In this document: positions 1 to 8,975 of the stretch, piece by piece
Layout of the letters: the number at the start of each line of letters is the position of its first letter
Position numbering within the stretch: position 1 is the first letter of the stretch
Assembly (NCBI GenBank): GCA_026770585.1
Contig: MU648026.1
Location: 6,880 to 24,881 of the forward strand
Origin: Baffinella frigidus
Taxonomy: Eukaryota; Cryptophyceae; Cryptomonadales; Baffinellaceae
Length of the DNA stretch: 18,002 nt
Reading direction: 5' to 3'
The notes under the pieces: generated by a model
The model's input: the letters and a program-made list of their open reading frames with translations, nothing else
Databases searched by the model: none
What the model was told of the DNA's origin: nothing
Program-made: the position numbers and the translations under genes

Positions 1-870
1 CCCCCCCCCGAAATTTCGCAGAATTTCGCCCCCCCCGAAAATTCACGGCGAAATTTGGTATTTTTTCTCATGAAATTCCACGCACCGAACACAAGTCAGC
101 CTTAATGAGGCTCATGGTTGGAGCATAAGATCTCCAGCCACGGATACCCCACAAGGTGAGAGGGATTGTGTGGGGGTGTGAGGTGAAATCAGTGAGACAC
201 CAGAGGTGAAAGGAGCAAGATGTGGTTCTGCAGGGGTTTCCCCCAATGTACGGACGTAAGCAAAGTTGAGGGTAATTCAAGAGCCAGAAATCAACAACAG
301 TAAGCCATCAAAGCAGTGATGGCTGTACAGAACGCAGCTGTGCAAAAGACATGTGTCGTATTTCGTATGAGCGATTTCGTTGATTTCGTGTTTATTAAAC
401 AGGATGGTCGGTGCCAGCCCATCCCCAAGCAAGGATCGGGTCTGATTACGAGGTCCCCTTTAGGTCCTTTAGGTTTTGATTTCTCCCAACATGGCCCAAC
501 GACACGCCTTTCCGTAGAAAAGATCTGCAGAAAAAGCAAATTTGCTTTTATGAATTTGTGCTCCCTCAAATTCGCCCCCCCCCCTCCCGAAATTTCGCAG
601 AATTTTGCTCCCCCCAGGAAATTCACGGCGAAATTTGGTCAAATTTCGATGTGAATTTCACTCTGCAGCGCGATCTTCGCAGGGAGGTGGCGGGTGGCGC
701 CCTTCTTCGGAGCCCCCCGCAGTTGCAAGTCGACTTGACGCTGCTGCGGGCGGTGTTCTGGGCATCAGGCGCTCCCGATCCGCGTTGGCGCGAGTCTGGG
801 GCGCGGCACTTTTGCCACAGGTGACCAGGGGTCGCTTCGCGGGGTAATCCAGAAAAGGCGGCAGGACATC
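1..870. other. 5' flank with a 51-bp direct repeat and C runs
   Basis: No convincing gene. A C/A-T-rich motif (cgaaatttcgcagaattt, then a C run, then attcacggcgaaatttgg) occurs at 9-59 and again at 588-639, same orientation, 580 bp apart, with a few mismatches in the C tracts. The motif contains the palindrome cgaaatttcg. The window opens with nine C, and a further run of 12 C lies at about 574-584. The 640-870 stretch is GC-rich and could be the 5' UTR or promoter of the following Tup1-like gene; I see no clear core promoter element. Confidence 0.6.
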
Positions 871-2771
871 ATGATGTCCGCGAGGAAGGGGAAGGAGAGA
901 ATTCCGGATCTTCTCGAGCAGCTGCAAGGAGAGTACGAGGCGCTGAACCAGGAGCACTCTGTGAGCAAGGCGCAGCGCGACGAGTATCAGCGGAAACGTG
1001 TGTCCCAACCCGCAATTTGACCAAGCCGACTCAATTGATTCCCACGAGCGTTTTGTACTGTCCGCCATCGCCAGCCCCGTGAAATGGCATTCACGTGCAG
1101 TTGAGGAGCAGCTTCAAGACATGGGGGCCATGACCCAGAACCTCAAGGAGCTTGCGACGCAGCACCAGTACATGAAGAAGACGGTACAGACCCCTTCCGA
1201 CCCCTTCCGACCCCCTGGCCCGAAGGATGCCCCTGCCTGGACTTGATTGATGAATTGGTCGAGCGTAGTGCCGCACCACTGGGTTGTGAGTTTTCCTGGG
1301 CCCTGGCTGGCAGTACGAGGAGGAAATAGTGCGGCTGCGGCGGGAGATCGAGGCCGCAGGGGGCACCGCGCCACCCAGCAGAAGCTTCGCGCCCCCACCG
1401 GAGACCATGTCGCTCCCCAGCTTCCAGAGCACGCCGGGATCACGTGAGCCTCCCCACCCGCCTCGAGCCAGCCCCCTGCGCGCGTCACCGCTGCGTGTTG
1501 CTCAGGAGGGAGTGTGGACTGACGTGCTTGGTGTCTGCATGCAGGTCCAGGACAAGCGGGGCTGGAGGTGAACGGAGGGATGGTGGGCGGCGGCGCCGGA
1601 AGCATGCTCCCGCTGGCGGGGACGCCGTCGCGCGACGCTGGCGGCGTGGTGTCGGCGATGTCTTCTGCTCCGGCGGTGGACTCTGAGGGGCGGGCGCTGG
1701 ATGACTGGAACGTTGTGCACAACCCGACGTGTTCATCGACGAAGATGAACATCTCGCTTCGCCACACGCTCTCGCACGACTCGGTGGTGTGCTGCGTGCG
1801 CTTCAGCACGGACGGGCGGTACATGTCGACGGGGTGCAACAAGATGGCGGTGCTCTACGATGCCGAGACGGGGAACCGCATTTGTATGTTCAGCAGTGAC
1901 GGGGCGTCGGTGGTGGAGAATGCGGAGGACCTTTCGACTCTTTCGCGTCCCGGAGGGGGGTGCGTGGACTCGTACGTGCGATCAGTGTGTTTCAGCCCGG
2001 ACAGCAAGTATCTCGTGGCGGGAGCGGAGGACAAGACCATCAAAGTTTGGGACATCGCTCAGCGGCGGTTGCGGCACTCTCTCGTAGGGCACACCAAGGA
2101 CATCTACTCGGTAGACTACTCAAGCGACGGGCGCTTCATCATCTCGGGGAGCGGCGACAAGCGCGCCAAGCTGTGGGATGTTGTGTCGGGAGAATGCGTG
2201 CGCACGTTTGGGGACGAGGAGGGGCCCAAGGACGGGGTGACTAGCGTCGCGATGAGCCCAGACGGGCGCTACGTTGCGGCGGGGTCGTTGGACCGTGTGG
2301 TGAGACTGTGGGAGGCGAGCACGGGGGCACTGCTGGAGAAGTACGACGGCCACACCGACTCGGTGTACTCTGTCTCGTTTTCGCCTGACGGCAAGTTCCT
2401 GGCGTCGGGGTCGCTCGACAAGACTCTCAAGCTCTGGGACCTGACACAAGTTGGCAAGGCGGCTCCGGGCACGCTGGCAGGGCGGGAAGCAGGGCGGGAC
2501 AAGTGCCGGCACACTTTCCAAGGCCACAAGGACTTTGTGCTGTCGGTGGTGTTTGCGCCCCAGGGCACGTGGCTCATCTCCGGGTCCAAGGACCGCTCGG
2601 TGCAGTTTTGGGACCCGCGAAAGGTGCTGGCAGCGGGGAACACCCGAGCACCCAACGAGGCGGAACACCCGAGCGGCGATCATGGCCCGGTGCTGATCCT
2701 CCAGGGCCACCAGAACTCGGTCATCTCCGTCGCCCACTCGCCCGCGGGCATGCTGTTCGCCACCGGATCCG
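871..2771 (+). CDS. TUP1: Tup1-like transcriptional corepressor, copy 1 (four exons found, last exon not found)
   Basis: Proposed exons are 871-997, 1101-1183, 1314-1443 and 1545-2771. All three introns (103, 130, 101 nt) are GT-AG and the phases join in frame, giving about 522 residues. Residues 11-84 form a Tup_N helix: LLEQLQGEYEALNQE, QRDEYQRKLEEQLQDM, YEEEIVRLRREIE. A G/P-rich linker follows, then WD40 repeats from about residue 182, with clear blades ending KVWD, KLWD, RLWE, KLWD and QFWD. The seventh blade stops at LFATGS, directly before a GT (gtgcgc), so a final exon carrying the closing W strand is expected but was not found; unspliced reading continues as low-complexity sequence to a stop at 3149-3151. 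Family knowledge: Tup1 tetramerises, binds Cyc8/Ssn6 and represses transcription in the nucleus. The start is the first ATG of an ATGATG pair inside a 14-bp palindrome (gacatcatgatgtc); 874 is equally possible. Family assignment is firm; the 3' end is open. Confidence 0.85.
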
Positions 2772-3104
2772 GTGCGCAACCCCGAACCACCCTGCCAGCC
2801 GTGCGCGTTGCCACGCCCAGCGGCGCGCCACCCCGAGCCACCCGTGCGCTGCCTTGCTCTTTGCCACCGGAACCGGTTCTGCCTCCCAGCCTACCGTGTC
2901 GCCGCCTTCTTACTTGCCAGCCAGGGGCCCCCGACAGACCGATTCTCTTGCTTTTGCTTGACACCTCCGCCTTTCCACTTGGTCTCGAGGCGAAGCACCC
3001 GTTGCTCCTTGCCACTCACGGAGTGCGATCCTCTCGGAGTGCGATCCTCTCGAGCGTGCGAGCCACCACGCACCCGACCCTGCGTGCCTCAACCCAGTGT
3101 CGAG
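1580..3104 (+). repeat. Left arm of a 1.5-kb near-identical inverted repeat (WD40 exon plus tail)
   Basis: This block matches the reverse complement of 10074-11608. It covers most of the WD40 exon, the putative donor site and about 330 bp of non-coding tail. Differences seen by eye: two substitutions plus 3-bp and 6-bp indels in the first 60 bp, then one substitution near 2889 (c here, t in the other copy). The tail contains a 16-bp tandem duplication (cggagtgcgatcctct, 3019-3050) in both arms. Homology stops sharply at 3104 (cagtgtcgag). Confidence 0.93.
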
Positions 3105-3318
3105 CGCCATGTTGTGTTCAATCCCACGTCGTCGCACCTGAACACTGGTGATCTTTCACTGATGCAGAGTGAGCGAGGGACCATTGGCCTTGGGGTAGCC
3201 TTCTGATTAGAATACCTCTTGCGTCGGCCGCCTCCTGCAAGCTCTTGTCTTTTTGCTCTTTCACGCAGAGGGCATGGCTCGGCACCCCCATGCTCGGCTC
3301 TGCTCTCCCGGCCGCTCT
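2772..3318. other. Non-coding tail of Tup1 copy 1
   Basis: The first 333 bp are shared with the other Tup1 copy; the rest is unique. The frame stays open to 3151 but encodes low-complexity Pro/Ala/Arg/Ser peptide with no WD features, so I treat it as an intron or downstream sequence. I looked here for an exon encoding the missing last strand (an Asp, basic residues and a Trp) and found none. Confidence 0.5.
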
Positions 3319-4031
3319 GGGGACAAACCCCATGTAGGCATAGCCGGAGTGACTTTACACAAGTTGCGGAGCCTCGCTGAAACCTGACCCCTCCTGACTG
3401 CCGCTGACTTCTGCCGGATGGCGCGGATGGTGCAGGGGACAAACGCTCCCGCATTTGGCAATACTCGTTTGCGTGAGTTCGCCGTTTGCGTGAGTTGGGC
3501 GTTAGACAGGCAATGGCACCGTGGATGCAGCAGTCCCGCAGTGCCAGCCTCTGCTGGCTCGCGAGGCTGCCACTGCTGGCTCAGGCTCATCCAGCGAGCC
3601 AGTGCCTCCGGGCGCCTGCAACCTCTCAGCACTCGACGTTTCTTGGAGGCTAGCTGCCGTGGTTCTGCCGTGGTTCTGGCAGAGAGGTGGGCGGTCTGGC
3701 AGTCAAGATGCCCGTGTACATGTTCGCTCGATGAGCAGGTAGCGCCGCAAGGGTGCAGCGCGCCAGTGTAGAGCCTACAGGGGTACCTCGCTCATATAAA
3801 ATCAACCCCCCCTAGGACCCTACAGTAGGCCTATGCCTAGGGCCCTATGGTGGTCCTAGGGGGGGGGCGGTTTCTTATGAGAGGGGTACCCCTGTAGTTT
3901 GTAGTAGGCCGACACGTGAAGCTGGTTGGAGGCTCGGGGTCCGTGGGAGGATTCTGTTCGTGTCTCCAAATACTTCTAGAGGACGTGACTGTGTAAACTT
4001 ACTCCTGCTATGCCTACCGGGACTTGTCCCC
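3319..4031. mobile_element. 713-bp non-autonomous element with ~42-bp inverted ends
   Basis: The left end (3319-3361, beginning ggggacaaacccc and containing taggcatagccgga) matches the reverse complement of the right end (3990-4031, ggggacaagtcccgg, taggcatagcagga) at about 85%. Nothing inside looks like a transposase. A 123-bp palindromic element (3775-3897) is nested in it. A further partial copy of the end motif (actccggctatgcc) lies just outside at 4051-4064. No target-site duplication is obvious. Confidence 0.6.
3775..3897. mobile_element. 123-bp palindromic MITE-like element, copy A
   Basis: The ends are ctacaggggtacct and aggggtacccctgtag. The arms run through ctcat(a)agaaa-type and C-rich sequence to an inner palindrome of cctagg/ggtcctagg blocks, so nearly the whole element can fold as one long hairpin. 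Two other copies of exactly this length occur in the window, at 6846 and 8976. No coding capacity, no clear target-site duplication. Confidence 0.8.
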
Positions 4032-4073
4032 ATAATTTAAGAACACAGACACTCCGGCTATGCCACGCTTGAA

Positions 4074-4365
4074 CTACAGGGGTATGTGGGCTATTCCCTA
4101 AGTGGCGAGGCTGTCAAATTTGACGGCCAAGAGGTCCTAGGCAGGTCCTAGGGCCCTACGGTAGGGCATATGGGCCTACTCGCCACTTGAGGGATACGAA
4201 CACGGGTGCTCAGGCATCGGTTGGTCTCTGTTTTCTTAAATTAGTACCAGCGGGTCGACAAAATGCAAGATTTAGTCAACCCTCTGGTACTAAATTAAGA
4301 AAACGGGTGGCCAAAATTCGGTGAGTGTTCTTAAGTTTTGGTTTATTATCCCAGATACCCCTGTA
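4074..4365. mobile_element. ~290-bp element with CTACAGGGGTAT ends
   Basis: The left end ctacaggggtatgtggg (4074) is mirrored by cccagatacccctgta at the right (about 4350-4365). Inside are an inverted pair cctaagtggcgag/ctcgccacttgagg (4098-4192) and the 75-bp hairpin at 4230-4304. The right end abuts the next element so closely that the junction (4356-4373) is a perfect palindrome, tacccctgtacaggggta. The terminal bases match those of the 123-bp family, which suggests mobilisation by the same enzyme; that is inference. Confidence 0.55.
4230..4304. repeat. 75-bp hairpin, copy 1
   Basis: Arms of 21 bp (gttttcttaaattagtacc.. and its complement, one mismatch) flank a 33-bp centre containing gtcaaccctctgg. 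A second 75-bp copy is at 8343-8417. Both are nested between outer inverted ttaagaacac motifs (4037 and 4325 here). Confidence 0.8.
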
Positions 4366-4404
4366 CAGGGGTACCTCGTTTATAAGAAACCGGAGATCTG
4401 AAAA

Positions 4405-4553
4405 CGCCCGCCCTCCGTTTCTTAATTATTAAGAAAATCAGTGGGAACGCCCGCCCTCCGTTTCTTAATTATCAAGAAACTGAGTGGGAACGCCCGCCCT
4501 CCGTTTCTTGATTTTTGAAGAAACTCAGTGGAAACACCCGCCTTGTTTCTTAA
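4405..4553. repeat. 43-bp tandem repeats, left set
   Basis: Units start at 4405, 4448, 4491 and 4535 (the last partial). Each has cgcccgccctccg, then a palindrome ttcttaattattaagaa (or variants), then a cagtggaa-like spacer. The same unit recurs at 5381-5530. Confidence 0.85.
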
Positions 4554-4863
4554 TCCTCCTGGTTCCTTAATCCCCCCCCCTCCTCCCCTTTCCCCCTTGC
4601 GTTCGACACTGCGCCGCCCCCTCAAACTGAGATTACTCCCTGACGGGAGGTGTGCAACTCAGAAATATATCTGCCTACAGATCAAAAAGTTACTGTCCGG
4701 TTACCTCAGTGACAAACAAGGCTGGTTCGTGGCATTTCTGCACCAGACTCGCGAAAAAAATAGTTAGAGGTCTCCTAGGGGGTAAAACCACCCCCAAAAC
4801 ACAAAAAATAGGTCTATTTTGGACTCAGAAATTGTTGTCGGCGTGTTTCTGAGGTTGACAACC

Positions 4864-5240
4864 GAACCGCCCTGCAGGTGCCCGAAAATCACTCAAGTGG
4901 CCGAGTAGGAAAATGTGTGATCGGCTCCTAGTCATGACACGTGCTCTAGGTACTTCGAACTAGATAACCCCACGATTGTAAGCCAGTTTGAACCGCACCC
5001 CCCCCAAAAAAGGTGCACGAGTAGGGTGCACACACGTGAACCGCCCTGCAGGTACCTAACAATCACTCAAGTGGCCAAGTAAGGCAACCTGTGATCGACT
5101 CCTGGTAATAACACGTGCTCTAGGTATTTCGAACTGGATACGCCCACGATTCTAAGCCAGTTTGAACCGAACCCTCCTCCCCCAAGGTACAAGTGTAGGG
5201 TGGACACATGTGAACCGCCCTGCAGGTGCTCGAAAAACAC
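4864..5240. repeat. 174-bp tandem repeat, two full copies plus a partial third
   Basis: Copies start with gaaccgccctgcaggt at 4864, 5038 and 5212. Shared blocks include cactcaagtggcc, acacgtgctctaggta and gccagtttgaaccg. The copies are moderately diverged, and the third breaks off after about 29 bp. No gene seen. Confidence 0.85.
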
Positions 5241-5380
5241 TAAATTTTGAAAGTTGCACCACTCGGGAACCCGTTTTTCTCGGGAGATGTTGGCATGTTT
5301 TCGGCCCGAAAATTCACCAGCCGCATTCTCAGGGGGGGTAATCAATCTATAGGCCAATTTTTGTTCGGTTCATGAGAAAC

Positions 5381-5530
5381 CGCCCGCCTTCTGTTCCTTG
5401 TTTATTAAGAAACTCCGTGGAAACGCCCGCCCTCCGTTCCTTAATTATTAAGAAACTCAGTGGGAACCCCCCCCCTCCGTTTCTTAGTTACTAAGAAACT
5501 TAAACACCAAAAACGCCTTGTTTCTTATGC
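5381..5530. repeat. 43-bp tandem repeats, right set
   Basis: Units at 5381, 5424 and 5467 plus a degenerate one, same orientation and unit as 4405-4553, with the same inner palindrome (ttcttagttactaagaa in the third). Confidence 0.8.
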
Positions 5531-5580
5531 CGATTGTTGTTTATACTTGAGGTACTCCTGTAGTGGGGAGTGGGCCTGTG

Positions 5581-5827
5581 AACGCTACAAGCCCCACGTG
5601 TCACGCGGAGTCTCTTGACTTTCGTTGGGACTGAAACGGATCAGCAGGCCTTAGGAGGGCTGGAGATTCTAGTCAACTCTCTCTTAGAAGGACCGGCGTT
5701 TCCAGTCAACTCTCTGAAGTGAATCTACTTCGGAGGCCAAAGTTAATCTACTTTGGCGTCCTCATTCTAGACTCATAACTTTGCGTCCCTAAGTGCCCTC
5801 AGAGCCTAGATACCCACAGACGTGGGA
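5581..5827. repeat. ~245-bp dispersed repeat, copy 1
   Basis: Matches 6463-6699 in the same orientation over its whole length with scattered substitutions and small indels. It starts aacgctac, has ccccacgtgtcacgcgg, two agtcaactct motifs and ttgcgtccctaagtgccc. Inner short tandem units (gtgaatctactt-like) are visible. No frame of interest. Confidence 0.8.
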
Positions 5828-5913
5828 GCTTCTGGCACTGTGCTTTTCACTCGAGGCTTTCCGCTGGAATACGTAATTATTTTAAAACCCCGTTCGCTAG
5901 ATTTTAGGTAAGG

Positions 5914-6139
5914 TGGCCACGTTCCGGAATATTCGGGTGAATGTGACCAGCCTCAGTACAAAATGCAACAACCAGATTTAAATTTAAAACTTTTCCAGTC
6001 TCGAGTGGTGTACCCGTTTTGTACCTGCCCACTGCTTCAGCCCACGCAAGGCCAGCACAGCGGGTATTTCAAATTTCGATCTGTGATTTGAAGTGAGTCT
6101 GGTCACATACTGCCCGGATGTTCCGGGGGTACGTGACCA
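5914..6139. repeat. Two related short palindromes with TGGYCAC/GTGACCA ends
   Basis: 5914-5949 (tggccac ... ccggaatattcgg ... gtgacca) and 6100-6139 (tggtcacatac ... cccgga-tgt-tccggg ... gtacgtgacca) are each imperfect inverted repeats and resemble each other. Between them is AT-rich unassigned sequence with no gene. Confidence 0.55.
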
Positions 6140-6462
6140 GCCCGCCTCAAATGAGGACTTTCAGAAGGAAGAAGAGTTTTTAAAATACGCCTTGTTCCAG
6201 CCTAGTGGTAGGATACAGGGCCGCCGCCGCCGCCCAACGGGAAATCTCTGACTCCTGGTAGACGACCCTTCCGGCCAGAGGAGACACGATGTTTCGCATT
6301 CCCAATCCAACGACTCAGGAAACGACAACCCGAACACTGAGGAGCCCGCCTCGGGAAGGATCCCATGGGGTCGAGACATGAGTGTACCGCTGTACCGCGC
6401 GGAGCCAACTTAGAACGGAGCAAGTCTGCGGGCAGAGTGCGATTCAGGGCTCATAACCTCGC

Positions 6463-6699
6463 AACGCTACACGCCCCACGTGTCACGCGGAGTCTCTTGT
6501 CTTTCGTTAGGTTTACTGCAACGAGCCAGCTGCCCTTAGGAGGGCCGGAGTTTCTAGTCAACTCTTTCTTACAAGGACCGGAGTTTCCAGTCAACTCTCT
6601 TAAGTGAATCTACTTTGGAGGCCCAAGTGAATCTACTTGTGCGTCCTCATAACCTTGCGTCCCTAAGTGCCCTTGGAGCCTAGACACCCAGACCATGGG
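6463..6699. repeat. ~240-bp dispersed repeat, copy 2
   Basis: Second copy of the repeat at 5581-5827, same orientation. The stretch between the copies, 6140-6462, shows no gene I can support; it contains a short CCG run (gccgccgccgcc at 6221). Confidence 0.8.
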
Positions 6700-6845
6700 C
6701 GCGCTGTGTGATGTGAGGACTATCCGGGGATAGACCCGCCTCGGCAGACGTTGGAGCCATTGGCTGGAGGAAGCAAGGATTAGTCAACCGGAACAACCCA
6801 CTTGTGAGGTCCCGAGCGGGCGGTGAAAGCCTCGCGGTGCTACAT

Positions 6846-6968
6846 CTACAGGGGTACCTCGCTCACAAGAAACAGACCCACCCTAGGACCCTTTTGTAGG
6901 ACCGTGCCTATTGCCCTACGGTGGTCCTAGGGGGGGGGCGGTTTCTTATGAGCGAGGTACCCCTGTAC
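6846..6968. mobile_element. 123-bp palindromic MITE-like element, copy B
   Basis: Begins ctacaggggtacctcg and ends gcgaggtacccctgta. The arms carry acaagaaac/gtttcttat and an inner cctagg palindrome, as in the copies at 3775 and 8976. Length is the same; the inner sequence differs by substitutions. Confidence 0.8.
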
Positions 6969-8110
6969 ATGTTGCTATCATAGGAGGATTGGTCGGCCTG
7001 GCACTGAAGGTACATTTAACTCAAGCCAGGGACACCCTCTCGATGGAACCACAAGTCTATGCATGCCACGCGTAGCAATAGCTTTACACTCGTTCCACAT
7101 CAGGCCCTACCAAACTTTAGGTAGCGTTCAGAGGAAGTGCGGGAACCGAAAGAATCGTAGAAGTCCTACTATACAGGGGTTCTTCTTTATCTTTATTACC
7201 CTCACATGGTGTGCACCAAGGAGACCTCGAGAGAGGCCCCCCAGCCTTTTGAAAAGTGATCAACTTAATACTACTCTAATACCGCGATGTGGCGGGCGGG
7301 CTTGACTCCTTTCCATACGGAAAATCGGAGCAAGGGAACGAACCTCCAACTCCCGCGGCATTTCTAATCACTACAGGCCCCGCAACGTGCGGGGGGCCAG
7401 CTACGACACTCGTGATGCCTGCGCTGGTGGGCAACCCCTTTTGGAGCCACCCATCAGGGGGGACATCTGCGGTGCCAAACAAGACAATATTAGACCGTGG
7501 CACTCGGCACGGTCAACAACATCCTACTCAATGCTTTTCAAACTGGCGAGCTAGGTCGCGTTCTACGTCTACTCAAATGCGTGCGTCCTTCCTCCACTAC
7601 CGCTCTAGGCTTTGGCAGCGTGCACGGACTCCTCCCGACACGCGCGGTCGCGAAGGCCCCGTCTTCCCCCTCCTCGGCGGGTATAGGTTAGGTCGACGAT
7701 GCCATCTCGATCGCGAGGCCGAGAAAGGGGTCGGCAGCAGCGGGGTCGATCTCCGTGCGGGAAGTACGTCGCTCCTTAAGATGTTGCGACAGCTGATTGC
7801 GAATCACGGAGGTGGACATCGAGCGCAATGCGCTCGACGTGTCGACCCAGCGGTACTGGTGGCTAGTCAGCCCCGTCCTCCGCCGTAGTTCCCTCGCCCG
7901 GGGCTCGCTGGACGCACCCGAAGGTACGCCCACAAGAGTCGGCCCCTTGATGCAAGGGGGCGGGTGATCGACGGCCGGCGCCCACGTCCGGCAGCCCTGC
8001 CACGGTCGGCAGGGCGCTCCCAGATTCTATTTGTCCGCTCCCGTCCTGACGGCGGACGGGAGCCTTGAGAGACCCGGAGGGTTGGAAGACGCCGGACGTG
8101 AGCTGCTTGG
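6969..8110. other. Unassigned region rich in perfect short stem-loops
   Basis: A 199-codon frame (7289-7888) opens only with GTG and resembles no family I know; a second frame (about 7497-7691) and a minus-strand frame (7688-7933) are equally unconvincing. Perfect stem-loops are frequent: 7378-7394 (7-bp stem, 3-nt loop), 7493-7514 (7 bp), 7819-7837 (8 bp, 3-nt loop), 7943-7959 (7 bp, 3-nt loop), 7994-8015 (8 bp, 6-nt loop) and 8037-8063 (10 bp, 7-nt loop). The GC-rich composition from 7280 to 8100 differs from the AT-richer repeats to the left. It could be a decayed gene, an inserted organelle fragment or a structured RNA; I cannot choose. Confidence 0.4.
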
Positions 8111-8227
8111 CTGCGGCTACTTACAAATAAGAACACGAGCCGCCCTAGGGTCCTACGGTATAGGGGTATCTGGGCTACAGGGCTTACTCGATTACAAGGT
8201 CACACCATGTGGAGACAGTCAGTGTGC

Positions 8228-8249
8228 GGACCTTGAATAATCAAGGTCC
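8228..8249. repeat. Perfect 9-bp stem-loop
   Basis: ggaccttga-ataa-tcaaggtcc. Related ggacctc units follow at 8266 and 8280 (gtgtggacct twice). Confidence 0.8.
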
Positions 8250-8342
8250 ACAGAAAACGAGTGTGTGGACCTCAAGTGTGGACCTCGAATTTTCGGTCTA
8301 CGAAACCAGAACTTAAGAACACAGACCGGATTTGGGCCCCCC

Positions 8343-8417
8343 GTTTTCTTAAGTTAGTACCAGATGGTTGTCTAAATTTTGCGTTTAGTCAACCCTCTGG
8401 TAGTAATTTAAGAAAAC
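8343..8417. repeat. 75-bp hairpin, copy 2
   Basis: Same arms and same length as 4230-4304 (gttttcttaagttagtacc.. and complement), with the shared centre gtcaaccctctgg. Outer inverted motifs ttaagaacacag (8312) and ctgtgttctta (8444) enclose it. Confidence 0.8.
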
Positions 8418-8975
8418 AGACACCGACTGATGTCGGAGCACCTGTGTTCTTATAGCCATCCCTAGCTAGGAGCATTTTGTGACCATCCTAGGGGCGGTGC
8501 TTGATCGTGTTCGCGAGCGACCACTGTACACACGAGAGACCTTTATTACTACCAACACGGCCACCATGTGAGGCTGACCTCGAGAGCACAGCCAACCTTG
8601 CCTGGTCTGCATGCAACGCCCGACGCGAGAAATATGTGTCTCTCAGTGAGTATCATTATGTGCAGTTTGAATGAAACAAACTGCAGTTTCCCGCACACCT
8701 ACAGTGGCAACCCGGTGGAGGCAGAGAGTGATGCTCTTTTCAGCGGAGAGCTTCTAGAGAGCTGGCGAACCCCCCGCACTCCTGGACCTAGACACGAGCA
8801 GAAGCCTGGACGGACGTCATCTACAGTACTATCAGAAGGCAGGCCGGAAGTCCCTACAGTACACAGGTCGCAAGTCCCTACAGTACTATGCGACCGGCTT
8901 GAAGCTGTAGCGCCAGATCCGGGCGCGCTTGTCACCTGCCCATTCACCGCCGCCTCGCCGTCACTTGCTGTCACT
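8418..8975. other. Intergenic repeat-bearing stretch
   Basis: No gene recognised; a 149-codon frame at 8568-9017 looks random and runs into the element at 8976. It contains a perfect 9-bp stem-loop at 8661-8685 (tgcagtttg/caaactgca) and a 16-bp repeat (aagtccctacagtac core) at 8847-8862 and 8871-8886, with a third ctacagtac at 8821. Confidence 0.5.

Larger units (their letters stand above)
4363..5563. mobile_element. ~1.2-kb composite element with the MITE-type ends
   Basis: The left end (tacaggggtacctcg then ttataagaaacc) and right end (ggtactcctgtag, preceded by tttcttatgcc) match the termini of the 123-bp elements. Just inside each end lies a set of 43-bp tandem repeats in the same orientation, and in the centre are 174-bp tandem repeats. 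No open frame in it resembles a transposase. It may be a larger non-autonomous relative of the 123-bp family, or a nest of insertions. Confidence 0.5.

Noticed and set aside
658-1068. 136-codon minus-strand frame opposite Tup1 exon 1
   Set aside because: Antisense of the Tup_N exon and GC-rich upstream sequence; no domain similarity.
1114-1842. 242-codon minus-strand frame opposite the Tup1 copy 1 exons
   Set aside because: Antisense shadow in GC-rich coding DNA; the plus strand carries recognisable Tup_N and WD40 sequence with consistent splice sites.
2869-2895. Second LFATG-like peptide (ttgccaccggaaccgg) as an extra WD blade start
   Set aside because: It lies in another frame, lacks the preceding blade sequence and looks like a short imperfect duplication of the splice-site region.
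4405-4553. CRISPR-like regularly spaced repeats
   Set aside because: The units are contiguous 43-bp tandem repeats without unique spacers, and the genome is eukaryotic.
4930-5160. Possible tRNA box-B-like ttcgaac motifs
   Set aside because: No A box or cloverleaf around them; they belong to the 174-bp tandem repeat.
7289-7888. 199-codon open frame
   Set aside because: Opens with GTG, no recognisable motif, composition like random GC-rich DNA; kept only as a note in the region entry.
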